Positions 25,401 through 38,100 of a DNA stretch of 64,000 nt are shown one piece after another. The stretch is from positions 22,382,001 to 22,446,000 of the forward strand of contig JBHGNT010000005.1 of NCBI GenBank assembly GCA_043228905.1, read 5' to 3'. How positions within the stretch are numbered: the first letter of the stretch is position 1; the number at the start of each line of letters is the position of its first letter. The translations under genes and the position numbers were made by a program. Origin of the DNA: Azolla caroliniana. Lineage: Eukaryota > Polypodiophyta. The notes beneath the pieces are model-generated. The model was given only the letters and a program-made list of their open reading frames with translations, had not been told where the DNA came from and searched no databases.

Positions 25401-26222
25401 TGAGCCATGCGCCCTGAAAGTCCGGGATACCACATAGGGAGTGAGAGAGTGTCATGGTAACTGGAGAATGAACATGGATGAGATAGATGGATGACATTCA
25501 AGAAATTCGAGAGCACGAGCGAGAGAAGGGTGGAATGTGGAGAGATAATTACGTAGAAAAGGGTGTGAAAGCAAAGCATCCAATAATAATAAAAAGCAAG
25601 GACGTTTTCACTCGCCCAAGGTTGTAAGTTCATAGAATCTTATATGGTTGGGAAAAGGAAGATGCATGTTTTAACTATTTTTTTGATGCATGATGATATT
25701 ATTATTATTACTTTAAGAACCTAAAGAACTCACGTTAAGCTATTCGAGCTCATTGGTAAACCCCAGTCACATCTCAAAATTTGAACCTCTCTGCAAGTTT
25801 TTCGAAATTCAAACATGATGGGATTCAATGCATAACCCATGAATAAGAAGGAAATTTAAATGGCCGTAAGACATTTTAGGATTGTTTTGGAGGGAACTAC
25901 TACGAATCCTAACCTTGACGAAGATGATCTCCTTGATCCTAAGAAATATGTTTTTGCTGTATTTTCTAAAGATAAAAATGGTGTGATTCATAATTATCTT
26001 TGGTTTATGATTACTGTTGTATAGGTTCTTAGTGTTTGTACAAAGGATCATGATCCATCAACCATTTTCAAACATGATCTCATGAATTGTGTCTTAGGGA
26101 ACAAGTAGACGCAAGCCACCTTTGACATCATGGGCACAAAAATCGTGACTGTTCTCGTACGCCATTTGAAATGGAAATCTACTTTGCGCCACCATAGCAT
26201 CTCATTCAATCTTGTTGTAAAT

Positions 26223-26268
<46 letters not shown>

Positions 26269-26349
26269 GTAACACTTTTATTACTAGTGGGAAACCTCAA
26301 AGTGAGGTGAAAACCCACAAACAATAAAGAAAAATATGCAAGTGTCGCT
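22460..26349. other. Intergenic DNA, no gene seen
   Basis: AT-rich. Simple repeats are AAC at 22502-22531, a CA/CG run at 22884-22912 and CT at 26226-26266. No open frame has a recognisable domain. Confidence 0.6.
26226..26266. repeat. (CT)n microsatellite
   Basis: About 41 bp uninterrupted CT repeat next to the 3' end of a LINE remnant. Confidence 0.95.
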
Positions 26350-27860
26350 TATACACTAAAGAGCTTAAAAGCAGTCAAAGTAAAGATTGTAAATTTGTAG
26401 TGTGATGTCTCTAAGTTGCAGATAATCAAATAGAGATTGCCTGAGGGATTGCTTAAAGAAGCTAACTTCATGTAATTGGTTTCGATCAAAGACCTTATTA
26501 TTGCGGGTTGTCCAAATGGTTCAAAGTGCCCAAAATCGTGTCCATTGGAGAAAATAGGCATTGTTGTATAGGGTGCATGGAATTTGTCCAAATATTCAAA
26601 AGTTTTTACCAAACCTTCGACGAGGAAATTTGTGATAAAGAGATGCACTTAGTCTTTGTACAAATGTCTTAGTGAATGAGCAAGTTCGTAATAAGTGTGG
26701 GACCATTTCCAATCGTCCACCACATCTTGCATAATGTGGTGAGGCTATCGATCTCTTTTGAAGATTCGACCTAGTCGGTAGCACACCCAATAGATATCTC
26801 CATAGGAATACTCGTTGCTTAAGTGGAAGACCATAGCTCCATAAGCTTGTAAGCTTGTTTTTTCCACCAGGACTGCGTTTTGTGTAGGTTCCATAATGCA
26901 TTTGCATGTTTGTGAAATCATGGGACAGGTTGCAACAACATATACACTAAATGTGTTGTAATATTATGCATTGGAACAACAATGTTCCCTTTTTGTAACA
27001 TCCAATCTTGAATCCTACGATCTCCATCTAGAGGTGGCACAAGTACTAAGGAAAGTACCAACTTTGTGACTTGATTCCAGATAACGCGATGATGTGGCCT
27101 AAGAATATAATGACATGTCATGTCATTGAAGTGCAATAAGTGACCTTGGTCATTTACCACATCTGCAATTTATTTCAGACCCTTCTTTGCTAAAACATAA
27201 CCTTTCCTAGGCTCTTGTTCAGCTAGTGATTGTGGGAATATAACACTCCAATGTAAGCTTTCTAGGCGTAAAGAGTTCCCTGATTCTGAATTCTTACCTC
27301 TCCATTTTGTGTGGTGCAATACTTCTTTCCAGTGCTTTAGAAGCTTTGAACTAAACATACATCCTTTGATGTGCCCGTCAAGCTTTCCAAACACTACATC
27401 CCAATGATTAGTATCCCATGAGCCAAATGACTTGGTTTTCAAATGATCAAACATATCAGCTAGCATTCTTGCCCAAGGCAATGTTTTTTCAACAAATTTT
27501 GGCAATAACGTAGCTTTTCTAGCCAACGTATGCAAATGCAAATTAAGAATATTTAGTCCTCCAGTCAATCGTGGAGTGCATATCTTCTCTAGTGATTGGA
27601 GTCGTATACCTCTATGTGACTGCTTAGAGCACCAAAAGTGGCTTATGATTTCTGAGTTAATCATTTGTATCGTGTGTTTCGGCCAATCGAATCATAAATA
27701 AGTAATATTGCATGTAAACCATGAATATAGATTGCATGATCCTCAATCCGACATGGAGTGGCCATGTTGCAATCTTCCAATAGCTTAGCTTTTGTCTCAC
27801 TTTTTGCAGGACCCATTCAACCTTTCTTTTCCTTGTTGCATTCCATCCCCATGGATAAAT
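26350..27860 (-). mobile_element. LINE (non-LTR retrotransposon) 3' remnant with zf-RVT region
   Basis: Minus-strand fragments read in order from 27860 to 26350. First is the post-RT segment (KLSYWKIATWPLHVGLRI near 27800, then WCSKQSHRGIRLQSLEKIC and GGLNILNLHLHTLARKA at 27660-27500). It is followed by the zf-RVT region (LPLKQRVFLWRYLLGVLPT near 26800). Stops and frameshifts break it into frames at 27170-27664, 26918-27160, 26596-26907 and 26349-26648. The domain order is that of L1-type ORF2 C-termini of plants. The reverse transcriptase core is absent, so the copy is 5'-truncated and long dead. Confidence 0.75.
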
Positions 27861-30200
27861 TTTCTTTTTCTACCTTCTACTGATTTATAAGACATATTTC
27901 TTTTACTGCAAATGATTTTCTATCGAGTGTACTTTCTACTACCTAGGCACAACAAAGTTGGACTCAAGGTGAATAAGAAGTAGAACTACATGCGTACTTG
28001 TTTCTACATATGTACAACTTTGAATTGGACAAATCCATTTTGTTTTTTTGTATCCTTCAACCAATGTAGAGTGGATTCACCGACTTTGAATTAGTGCAAT
28101 TTTGAATTTCTTAGATAGATTAGAGAACATTTTGCATACTCCCAAAGTTTATGGATATGGAGCATTGATATTATGTTCAAGTGTACAAACTCAATACCAA
28201 CATTGAATTTGTCCTCGGGAGGCCAAATACATGGAACCCAAAAGCATTTAGAGCCATAGAAAACTTTTAAGAAAATTGAGTTATTTGGCCCTAGACAAGA
28301 CATTTCTAACGTTGTTAGTTATATAGTACATACGAATATGAGTTGTTGGCAAGCTTGACCCAATGTTGTCACACTATGTTGGGATTTATCTAATATATTG
28401 AGTGGAATTTGTGAAAATTTTGGGTTGTAATTAATATTCTAACCTTAATGCTCCTTTTTCGTTGTTACCAATAGGAGAGTATTTCTTCAACCTTTTGCCT
28501 ACTTATAGAAATCTAGTTTTTAGAAATGCGTTGTATTGGGAGTGAGTGACCTCAAAGCAAGGTAAAAAACCACAAAGAAGATTTAAGACATGTGAGTAAA
28601 AAAATGTTTACAAAACTTAGACATAACACAAAAGGATCATAAAAAATAAAAGCCAAATAAGTCAGTCACCCAAAATGTTGGTCTGTACAAATGGTTCAAG
28701 GTGTCCATAGAGCTAGTATCAAACCCATGCAAAATTATAATAATGTATTGAAGGTTCCATGCTAAAAAGCCAAGGAGCAAAAGGAGCTTCAAAAATCATC
28801 AATTGTATTTGGTAGTGTAGGCAATTATTGAAAGCATTCATAATGCTAGTATAAAACTAATGCAAAAATGACGGCTAAGAAGGATCCAAGGTGCCATGAG
28901 AAAATGCCAAAGAGCGAAAGGAACTTTACGGATAGATGGAGAAGGCGGAATTTGTAAGTATACACAAGGAGTAACTTGATGCAAAAAAGCACTTTACAGG
29001 GACAAGTCTAGAGAAGATGAAGAAAGGTTTGATTTGCTTGTCCAAACAGACATTCGTCAAGTGGCATGATCATAACAACATGGTAGGAAGAAAAATCCAA
29101 AGTAGACATCGCTAGGTGAAAAGATGTTTCTTTATTAGGCAACATATTCTTCCCTACCCCTTTGACTTGTCATTTCAACCAAAGTGAGTGATCTTTTGCT
29201 CACCATCACACACATCATTGACCAAATATGGTTCAAAGTGCAAATCCCACAGACAATCCTTTAGCTTATAGAGGCAATAAAGGCCAGCTAGGACTTTGAA
29301 ACTACACTAAAATGGTTGGCCTTTTACTTCTGCTGACATCATACACTGACCTTGAAGGTGCGCATTTCCTTGAAAATGGAGGCATGAGGGTATCGTCCAA
29401 CACAAGTTGTCGAAATCTCACGACACACAAGCTTATGGTGTAAGTGAGTATTGCATATGAGAAGGATGAACATATGCCCACAGTCAAGGACATACACAAA
29501 ATTTTCTTCTCTCTTAATGTGAGCTTACCTTCCATGCAACAAGCTAGTAAACTATATCAAAGCATCTTTGTTAACACTATATGTCAATTATCCTAAACCA
29601 CATGTCACATCTGAGTGTCGAACCAACGACTTTGTAAACTAGCAACACGAGGTCCACACACACATATTTGCGACATTCATTCGTATATGACTTATCCTGG
29701 AACTATATGCAAAATCGGTGGTCTCGAACTAACAGCCTCTGGCTTGTCTCCAAAAACGAACCGACACAACCATCGCAACTATAGCCCGATAACACAAACG
29801 CACACACACGTGTCACAAAGATCTAAGGGAACCACACGGCATACTGCCAAGGTGTGGTAGGAAAGGTTTGTGGTGTGGCAAGGCCACCATGGCGTTATGC
29901 TTCATCTCTTCTTCTTCTTCATCTTTCTCTCTATGTCTATGTCTATGTCTATGTCTCTTTGTCTTTAGTACCTCCTGGCCTTCCCTTTTAAGTAATATTT
30001 TTATTATTAACTCCACTCTTCCCCTCTTTCCCTTTATAGCTCATTTTGTTTTGCTCGTGTTTTGCTTCTTTTCCTTTACCCCCCCCCCCACATATGCAAA
30101 AGAAAATCAAGCCAAATCACTTCCATTCATCACTTTGCTGCTACTATCTTTTACTTTTAACTACTACTACTACTACTACTAATACCATTTCTAGCTAGCT
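27861..30200. other. Intergenic DNA with possible older LINE tail
   Basis: Around 28540-28760 the wording (tttaagacatg, ggttcaaggtgtccat) recalls the LINE 3' region at 26350-26540, so an older LINE tail is possible but weakly supported. A (CTATGT)n repeat at 29934-29958 and a nine-C run near 30081-30090 lie upstream of the IQD gene. No gene was seen. Confidence 0.5.
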
Positions 30201-32541
30201 ATGGTGAAGCCTGGCAAATGGTTGAAGAGCTTCCTTGACCTAGGCAGAAAATCAGACCATATCCATGATGATGATGATGATGATCCAGACAAACTTGCCA
30301 ATAATCCCAAGCTCTCTCACCTCCATACCTCCGATGAAATCAAACCTCCGCCTCGCAGCAGGTGGCGGTATCGATACTGGGCCTTCGGTCTTTGGCTGAA
30401 ACCCCGGGCCCAAACACCCCTTCAATCCTCCGCCGCCACAGTCCCCGCCGATGGATCTTCGGATCAGGAGAAGCACGCAATTGCGGTTGCCGCAGCCGCC
30501 ACATCCATAGCCGCCGAAGCGGCCTTCACTGCGGCACGGGCGGCTTCCGCTGTCGTGAGCCTCACCTCGAATGGCCATGGCCGGCCGAGGATGAGTGGCC
30601 GCGCACTGGCTCGCAAGACGAGCCTCGTGAATGTGAGATATCAAGCGGCCGTCAGAATCCAGACTGCCTTCCGTGGATACTTGGTACACTATCTAAGTGA
30701 CTGTATAAATTGAAAGGATGTGAATTTCATTTGTTCTGATTGATCCATGAATTTTGAGACATGTGTTCTGATTGATCCATGAATTTTGGGATATGTGTTC
30801 TGTTGGATCCATGAAATATTCATGTGTGCTGATTGTTGTTCGATCCATGAATTTTCATGTGTTCTCATCGATCCATGGTTTTCATTCATATGTGGTCTGA
30901 TCGATCCATGAATTTCATTCATATATGTTCTGATCGATCCATGAATGTCAGTCATATATGCTCTTGATCGATCCATGAATATCATTGATATATGCTCTGA
31001 TGGATCCCATGAATTTTCATGTGCACTGATCGATATGTCAGGAATACGATTGAAATTTGATGAAAGATCGGAGAGCACCACATAATTTGAATCTTCCGGA
31101 CTGTCTGTGCAGGCTCGGCGGGCGCTGCGGGCATTGAAAGGCCTGGTGAAGCTGCAGGCATTGGTGAGGGGCCACATGGTTCGGAAGCAGGCGGCCAGCA
31201 CGCTGAGATGCATGCAGGCGCTGGTGCGAGTCCAGGCGCTGGTGAGGGCGCGCCGCGTCCGTATGTCGGAGGAAGGCCAGGCCGTACAGCGCCGCCTCCT
31301 GAATCGCCGCCGCCACCACCACCACCACCATCGCCGGAGGCACCAACAGCAGGACAGCCGCCCCAGGAGATCAGCAGTGAGTAGGAACCCCCCCACACTC
31401 AATCGTGGTTAGCCACATCTCCATTAATCTCTCATCTCTCTGCTTAATTTCCTGCCTTTTCTACTGTGATCAGGACCACTGGATCGCCGCCGCCTCCGCC
31501 ACCGCCGCCGCCGATGAGGAAGCCGATTCAGCCAAATCCTCCACCGCCTGGCTTGACCGCTGGATCGCCGCCCGCCCCTCCTTCGACAGCCACGCCATAG
31601 CTAACCGCCGCCATTTGGACCAATTCAACAATTTCCCGGCCAAAATCGTGGAGATGGACACCGGCCGGCCAAGCTCCGCCGCCTCCGCCGCCGCCGCCGT
31701 GGGGCAGGCGAAAAGGCGTAACAGCATCGCCGTGAACGGGCGGTGCATGTCAGAAGCAGGCAGCTCCATCCATCCAGCCAGCACAGCGTCAACGACGCCG
31801 CAGGCGTTCAGCCCTTTCGCGGCGGCGGCGGCGGCGCGGCCTGCGGGTGGGCGGGCGAGCTATGGCGCGGGGCTAGCTAAGCCGCATACGAGCAGCTGCC
31901 CGAGCCCGAGTGTCTCAGACAGAGCGGCGGCGGCGGCGGCGGCGACGATTCACGAGCCTCCAGCGGCGAATGGAGGTCGAAGTGTACGACCACCAACGGC
32001 GGCGATGGCGGATCTGGCGGCGGAGGAGATGGAGGATTGCAGCCCGAGGTGTAGGCACAGCGAATGGAGCGCAGGAGGGAGGGTGAGCGGCGGATTAAAG
32101 GAGAGGCCATTGGAGGTGGTGGGAGACAACTTGTCGATGACGGAGGAGGAGGAGGAGGAGGAGGTGGAGGAGCAGGAGGAGCAGCAGCAGGAGTTGGGCA
32201 GGGCGGCGGCGAGGAGGTACATGGCGGCGACGGAGTCGGCGAGGGCGAAGGTGGTGAGGTCGCAGAGCGCGCCGAAGCAGCGGTGGAGCCATGGCGGCGG
32301 CGTTAGAGATGCCGCTAACTATAGTAGTAATAATAATAAGAGGAGGCTGTCTCAGGAGGGGCTGGGAGGGGCGGCGCTGCAGAGATCTTCGTCTCAGCTG
32401 AGATCCGCCACCGTCAGACAGGCGGCGCCGCCAACTCCGCCACCGCCGGTTCGGCGGCAGGAGCGCGCCTCCGTTTCACACCGTGAAACGGCCGGCCAGG
32501 CAGCGGCCATCAACGGCTATTTCCGGCGCTCCTTCACATAA
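30201..32541 (+). CDS. IQD (IQ67-domain) calmodulin-binding protein, 3 exons, 604 aa
   Basis: The CDS joins 30201-30683, 31113-31376 and 31474-32541, with GT-AG junctions and phase 0 at both introns. The N-terminus [12 protein letters not shown] matches the family start. The IQ67 domain spans about residues 149-215: an IQ motif [13 protein letters not shown] is split by intron 1 at the conserved phase-0 site, then [27 protein letters not shown] and [12 protein letters not shown] follow with their Arg/Lys-rich helices. This domain binds calmodulin; IQD proteins act as scaffolds at microtubules, membrane and nucleus. The C-terminus has a DUF4005-like [12 protein letters not shown]. Exon 2 encodes a His-rich run, and exon 3 encodes long Ala and Glu tracts from GCN and GAG repeats, so it is very GC-rich and likely disordered. 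The stop at 32541 follows a conserved-looking RRSFT tail. Confidence 0.92.
30735..31040. repeat. Minisatellite in IQD intron 1 (about nine ~32-bp units)
   Basis: Imperfect units of 31-34 bp share the core tctgatcgatccatgaattt and an AT-rich tail (cattcatatatg or similar). They fill most of the 429-bp intron that divides the IQ67 domain. The units differ by point changes and small indels. The array ends about 70 bp before the acceptor site. Confidence 0.9.
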
Positions 32542-35163
32542 TTGTTTGTAGTGTTGTCTTTCTTTTTCTTTTTTATTTAAAAAAAAAAAGGGCACCCATC
32601 ATTTTTTCTAATTTTTATTTTTTTCGCTTTAATTCAAAAAAGAAAAAGAAAAAATTTTAAAAACAGACTTCAAAAAGAGCTAAAGCAAAAAAAAAAGGAA
32701 AGGGGAAATTTTTATTCCAATTCAAATTCGAATTTTCATTTCAAAAGATTTGGAAACATTTAGGGCGGGTGGGAACTCTCGAGAGGCCCATCTTGTGTCC
32801 GTGTCCACGTCGGCATCAGCTTCGGGTCCCCCCTCCCCAAACACACCTTCCATCGATTCAATTCGTTCTGTCTAATCTTTTTGTCCGGCGGAACTTCCAG
32901 CGCTCGGAAATGAACAATTTTAGAATAAGCCAGCTTAGCATGCCAGACTCTGCTCGTTGCCAGGCCTATGATGGTATATTCTATGGCGTTCGATGTTTAG
33001 ACATGAAATGTCGGTATGTATACATATATTCATTGTATCTCGGGCGAAATGGAATCATCTTATTATATGCTTTATGTCTACGCGCAAAGCTTTTGTATCA
33101 GTCATCGTTTGTTTGTGCCATGTCAATGCAATAGCCATTGTTCTATCAAACATCCAAGAGTTATGTGCTATAGATCGTACATGCCCTCATATATATTTAT
33201 GCCTTCACAAATATTGTTGAGCAATATAAATGCATGATCGATAATTTTCGAGAGCCAACATTTGAATAGATGGAGGAGAAACTAATCTCTCACTCTTACA
33301 AGTAATACGAAATATTTGCTTAGCATATTGATGATATAGTGTAGAGTTGCCCTTCATAGATCATCGATTGTGCATTTCGAAGGCTAAAATAATTCATCAC
33401 TTGGTTACAAGCAATATATATTATTTTACTCGAAAGGGGAGGCCAAGAGGTAAAGGAGGAGGATCTTATTGTCATGACAAACTCATACCAAATGTGGAAA
33501 CCCCATGAATTGATGAAATGGCTACTCTCTAAAAAATAACTGAAGCCTTGAAACTTTACATGAACAACATGACTCCAACTTGGAGATGAAGTTGGGTTCT
33601 TTACTTTGTTCGATAAATTGATGCTCTACATGTTTGTTTCCAAGATTTACAAGTGTCCATCTTGAACGAAATAAGGATTCCACGTACCGAACACGGTGCA
33701 TGACTAACACACATCATGTCTTGTTGTATGGTTTATGTGACATTCCAAAATTATTGAATTACACAAGATCTTGTTAACTTTTGTAATATTGTCTTGAACA
33801 TTGTCTCGAAATATTTACCTGAGTAAATATCAAGATTGTTATACATCATGTAACAATAATGTGTTGAAAAACTAAGTGTATAGCATTCAGGTTGCATATA
33901 CACAACAAAATCCAATATTCATTTTGAATTCAATGTGAATTGAGGATTATACCTGCACACAAATTAACACTTGATGGAGCTAGTCCTTTGAATCTTGATC
34001 ACTATCTGACAAGCCAAAAGGCTTTTTTACTTGCATAATTCTAAGCATAGTTGTTTAATGGTGGTGGACGTATATACGCCTGAATATATTTGTGATCTGT
34101 CGTTTGCCTCACATGTCAACATCATAGTAGTTCCACTCATCATATACTGTTAGATAAGATAAAGGATATATTGATGTTACTCACGACCCTTTAAAAAGAG
34201 AATGTGGAAAGGCATGCCTTGTCACAAGTATATAGTTCTACAACTTAGGAACAATAAACTGTAAGTAGTAGTACGCATTCTATTTATTTTAACATGTTCA
34301 AAATATATTTGTCTTGTATATTCAACTATCCCATCGAAATTTGGGGTTTAATATCCATGTTCGAATTGCTTTTTGAAACCAAGAAAAGTTTCTAAAGACT
34401 ATCTCTGCTCCAGAAAACAAAGCGTTTATATCTTATTATCCATAAGAAACCTGCCTTGAACATAGACAATGTTTTCAAGGAATCAATTAAAAACCCTTGG
34501 GTTCTTTCTCGTTCACTCATCCTACCAAGGTTCAAATGGGTTCTATTTATGGGTTTGAAGGCCCTATAGATAATTGAGATGTAGGCTCCTTTCTCAAAAT
34601 CTATCAACCATTTCAACCTTAACTAATTTTGTTATGTGTTTCAAGCTATGGTTAGAAAACATCTATCTAGCTTGCTACATCTATACCTGTAACCCCCAAT
34701 TGTGGTTGTAGCTTGGTTGGATATGTTTCTCGATGATGTAGCTTTGGGGAATGAATTGTCCTTTTTGTTCCATAACACGTGCAAAACGGTAAGACATTTG
34801 AATGAGTGCTTACTTTCATTCTCATTTCTAGTTTGAACAAGGGATAAGATTTCAATAGTTGGGAAATCGTGAGATGCCAAGGTATAGATGATATCATAAC
34901 CATGTTACTCTTTGTTTTTGAAGGTTGTATTTACTAGACTTACTTCAAAAGAGAATACCTAAGTTACGTGGTGGTAGACCTCATTGCCAAGGCTAATTAA
35001 TGTTTTTTTTACTCATTAACTATAAAATGTTCAAACTCTTGGAAGTTTGGAGGAGGGAATCAATAACATGTTTATTTTCCGAACAATAGATTACTATAAT
35101 CGAACATGTGAAAAGTGCCATAGTTTAATGCCTTGCACATAGTCACGTATTAAAGATTAATTG
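32542..35163. other. Intergenic DNA between IQD and rhomboid genes
   Basis: A/T homopolymer-rich 3' region of the IQD gene (32560-32760), then AT-rich DNA with no recognisable coding region. The two genes are convergent. Confidence 0.6.
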
Positions 35164-38100
35164 CTAAGCTTTACAACATACCTTACAAACTGTTGCACTG
35201 TCACCACATTTCCAATGCGAGCTTTGAACACAACTAAAATTGCGACACCATGAGCAATTTTCATTTGCATTTACTCCCTTGAATGCGAGAACCATGAGAA
35301 TGAGGTATCTAACACAGGAGACCATCAAATCAAAGAGATTCAAAAAATTAAACTATACACTACAATGCTACATACATTTTTTTCTATCGAAATAATCAAG
35401 CATACAATATAAATCCTACAATTAATTTCATAGAAAGTATAGAATTATTTCGATAATGAACTTACAATATCACTAGAACGATGACCATTGTAGCCCATAG
35501 AAAGGTTTTGCAAACTTTGTAATTAATATCGTAATTGAAATCCGTCACACGATTACTTATTGGGCTTGATTGGTAGATTGACCAATCCCAATGGTCTGTT
35601 CGAAAGAATGCATAGCCCAATAACATACCAAAAATGAAGCCTCCAACGTGCGAAAAATTTCCAACATGAGGAAACAACCCGATGATAAAGAGGAGTGTCG
35701 CCATGATCCCAAGTGTCATAAATGTCGGAGCCTGAAACAATTGTGAACATTTTTTTTAAGATAAGTGTAAATATTGTGGTGGTTTGTAATAAAAATAGAG
35801 TGCAAGCGTGCTACAATGTAGTTGTTATATAGACTAAGCATATTTGGGGAAACAAAAATGTAGTGAATTTTGTATGATTGTGTGTATGTATGTCATGCAA
35901 AGTGCTTCTTAAGTTTTTACTAGAGTGAAGCGTGGAAACCCACAATTTAGAAAGGATAAAAATCTTGGAGCTAACAACTATGTGTGCATGTTTCCATACA
36001 TAGGCTAGAATATTTAAGAATGTTTTAATTAGTTACTAACTTACTAATATGTGACTATCTTTAGCTATTTTAGATACCAAATACTTATTAGTGCATAACA
36101 TGCTTTTATATGAGGAAAGTGAGATTTAATTGATCCATTATCACACATTGCCCATTAGACGCTATGTGTTGTGCCTCTTCACAAGAAAGGCTAACAAACA
36201 TGTCAAGAACTTCCTTGTCACTCGCAACAAATGTGTGCGCCATTAGCTAACTCCTTGGGCTCTATATTATGATTTAGAACTACATTTAAGTTCCATCACC
36301 AAGAAGAAAAATGAAGCACGTGCGTTATAGAAAAGGAAAGACATTGAATTATGAGTATGACAGCAGGGTTGGAAACCCACGTGCATTCTTTACTATTCAA
36401 AGGGAGTAACAAAGGAATACTAGTCTAAAAGTGTTGAAAATCATCTTCCCTTCATGTTTCGACTACTTCGGAACAATTTCCCATTAAACCAAATACCGGT
36501 AGGGTTGGAGAAACCCACTTGCATTCTTTACAATTCAAAAGGAGTAACAAAGGAATACTAGTGTAGGAGTGTTGAAAATCACCTTCCCTTCATGTTTTGA
36601 CCAATTCGGAACAATTTCAGAAACAATAGCTCCCATTAAACCAAATAATGCACCAGAGGAACCCACTGAAACACGATTTTCGATGAACAATGTTGAAAAC
36701 AAACTGCCACCAATGCCTGATAAGAAGTAGACACATCCAACTCTCCCTATAATATTATGAAATATGTATCATATTTTCAACAAATATACAATTGACAATT
36801 CTAAAGGAAGTGTGAGCGAAAATGAGAACACTCACATGAACCAAATTCTTGCTCTAGCCTAATGCCTAGAAATAGGAGGCTTAGAAGGTTCACAATCAAG
36901 TGCACAACACCTGCATGAAGCCAAAGACAACTAAAAGGACGCCAAAGTTGATGCCCTTGAGCAACTTTGCTTGATGATATCCCCCCCATTGTAGATAACC
37001 TAAAGAGTGAAAAACATAAGAACTTGTTATTTCGCATTTATTGACTCGCATATTGCATGCAAAATCACCTACTCATAGCACCGTTAAAGGCTTGCTATGA
37101 TAACTAGGAGAGAGACACCAAGTATTTCACTAGCCTTGTAAATGCTTCTTAACATCAATTTCTAGATTAAAATTGATCATTGATATGGTTGGAGATTTAA
37201 TCAATGTACAACTTGAAGGTTTCCATCTTAATGCCCTTCCGAGTTTTTTACAACTTTATCCCGAGACAACTTCTAGGGACATGGATTCGTAACTCATCTA
37301 ATGATGGCTTTCTCATCTTATCCATTCTTTTCAATCCTTTTATGGGGACATGGCTCTCAATAAACTTAAAATGTATGTCCATTATTGCTAGTCCTATGGA
37401 GAAGTGTCCTAGATGGTAGCGGATTTTGCATTCAAGCTTGTTTAGTAATTTCTTCTAAGTTTTCTTGTTAGCCTTTCCTATGGCCTATATAGTACTAAAG
37501 CACAAATTTTGTGTGCCACTCAATTGTATGAAAACACAAACTGTGTGTAGCATTGACTTATAAAAAACTCAAGGTGTTTCCATTGATTGTAGCGCATTAG
37601 TTCCAAATGAACCTAACACGCAATTTCTTGAGCCATATCATTATGATAGAATTACCAAATGTGAAGATGCCATATGCTATAATGGAGTTGATTGAGCCTA
37701 TGAAAATTGTAATTTGACAATAATTAGTGAGGCCATTTGTGTGTGTCTTGTGGTTTATGGTTTAGAAGCGATATATTTCCAACCCATATAATTGGCAGTA
37801 ATTCCATTCTATGTAAATTTGTTAAGCTCATGAATATGTTGTTTGGATCTTTGGATATGTTACATTTGCAAGGAACGAAACAGTGATTAAGAATCAATTG
37901 CTTCTATATGAAAATGTTAGATAAGCAAGGAATGAAGTAGTGATTAAGAATCAATTGCTTGACTAAAAAATGTTAGATTTGTGAGGACCTGCTTGTATTA
38001 TCTATAAAGGATGGAAATGTTTTTATCTTTGAAAATTGCTGATTTGCAATAGAAGAGGGCCATGTGTGCATGCATGCTTTAGTGCATAAAATTGCAATTG

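Noticed and set aside
30735-31040. Regularly spaced repeats resembling a CRISPR array
   Set aside because: Units are contiguous and imperfect with no unique spacers, lie in a plant intron and have no cas genes.
30689-31402. 237-aa minus-strand frame with repeated HGSIRTH-like peptides
   Set aside because: It is the translation of the intron minisatellite and the antisense of IQD exon 2, not a gene.
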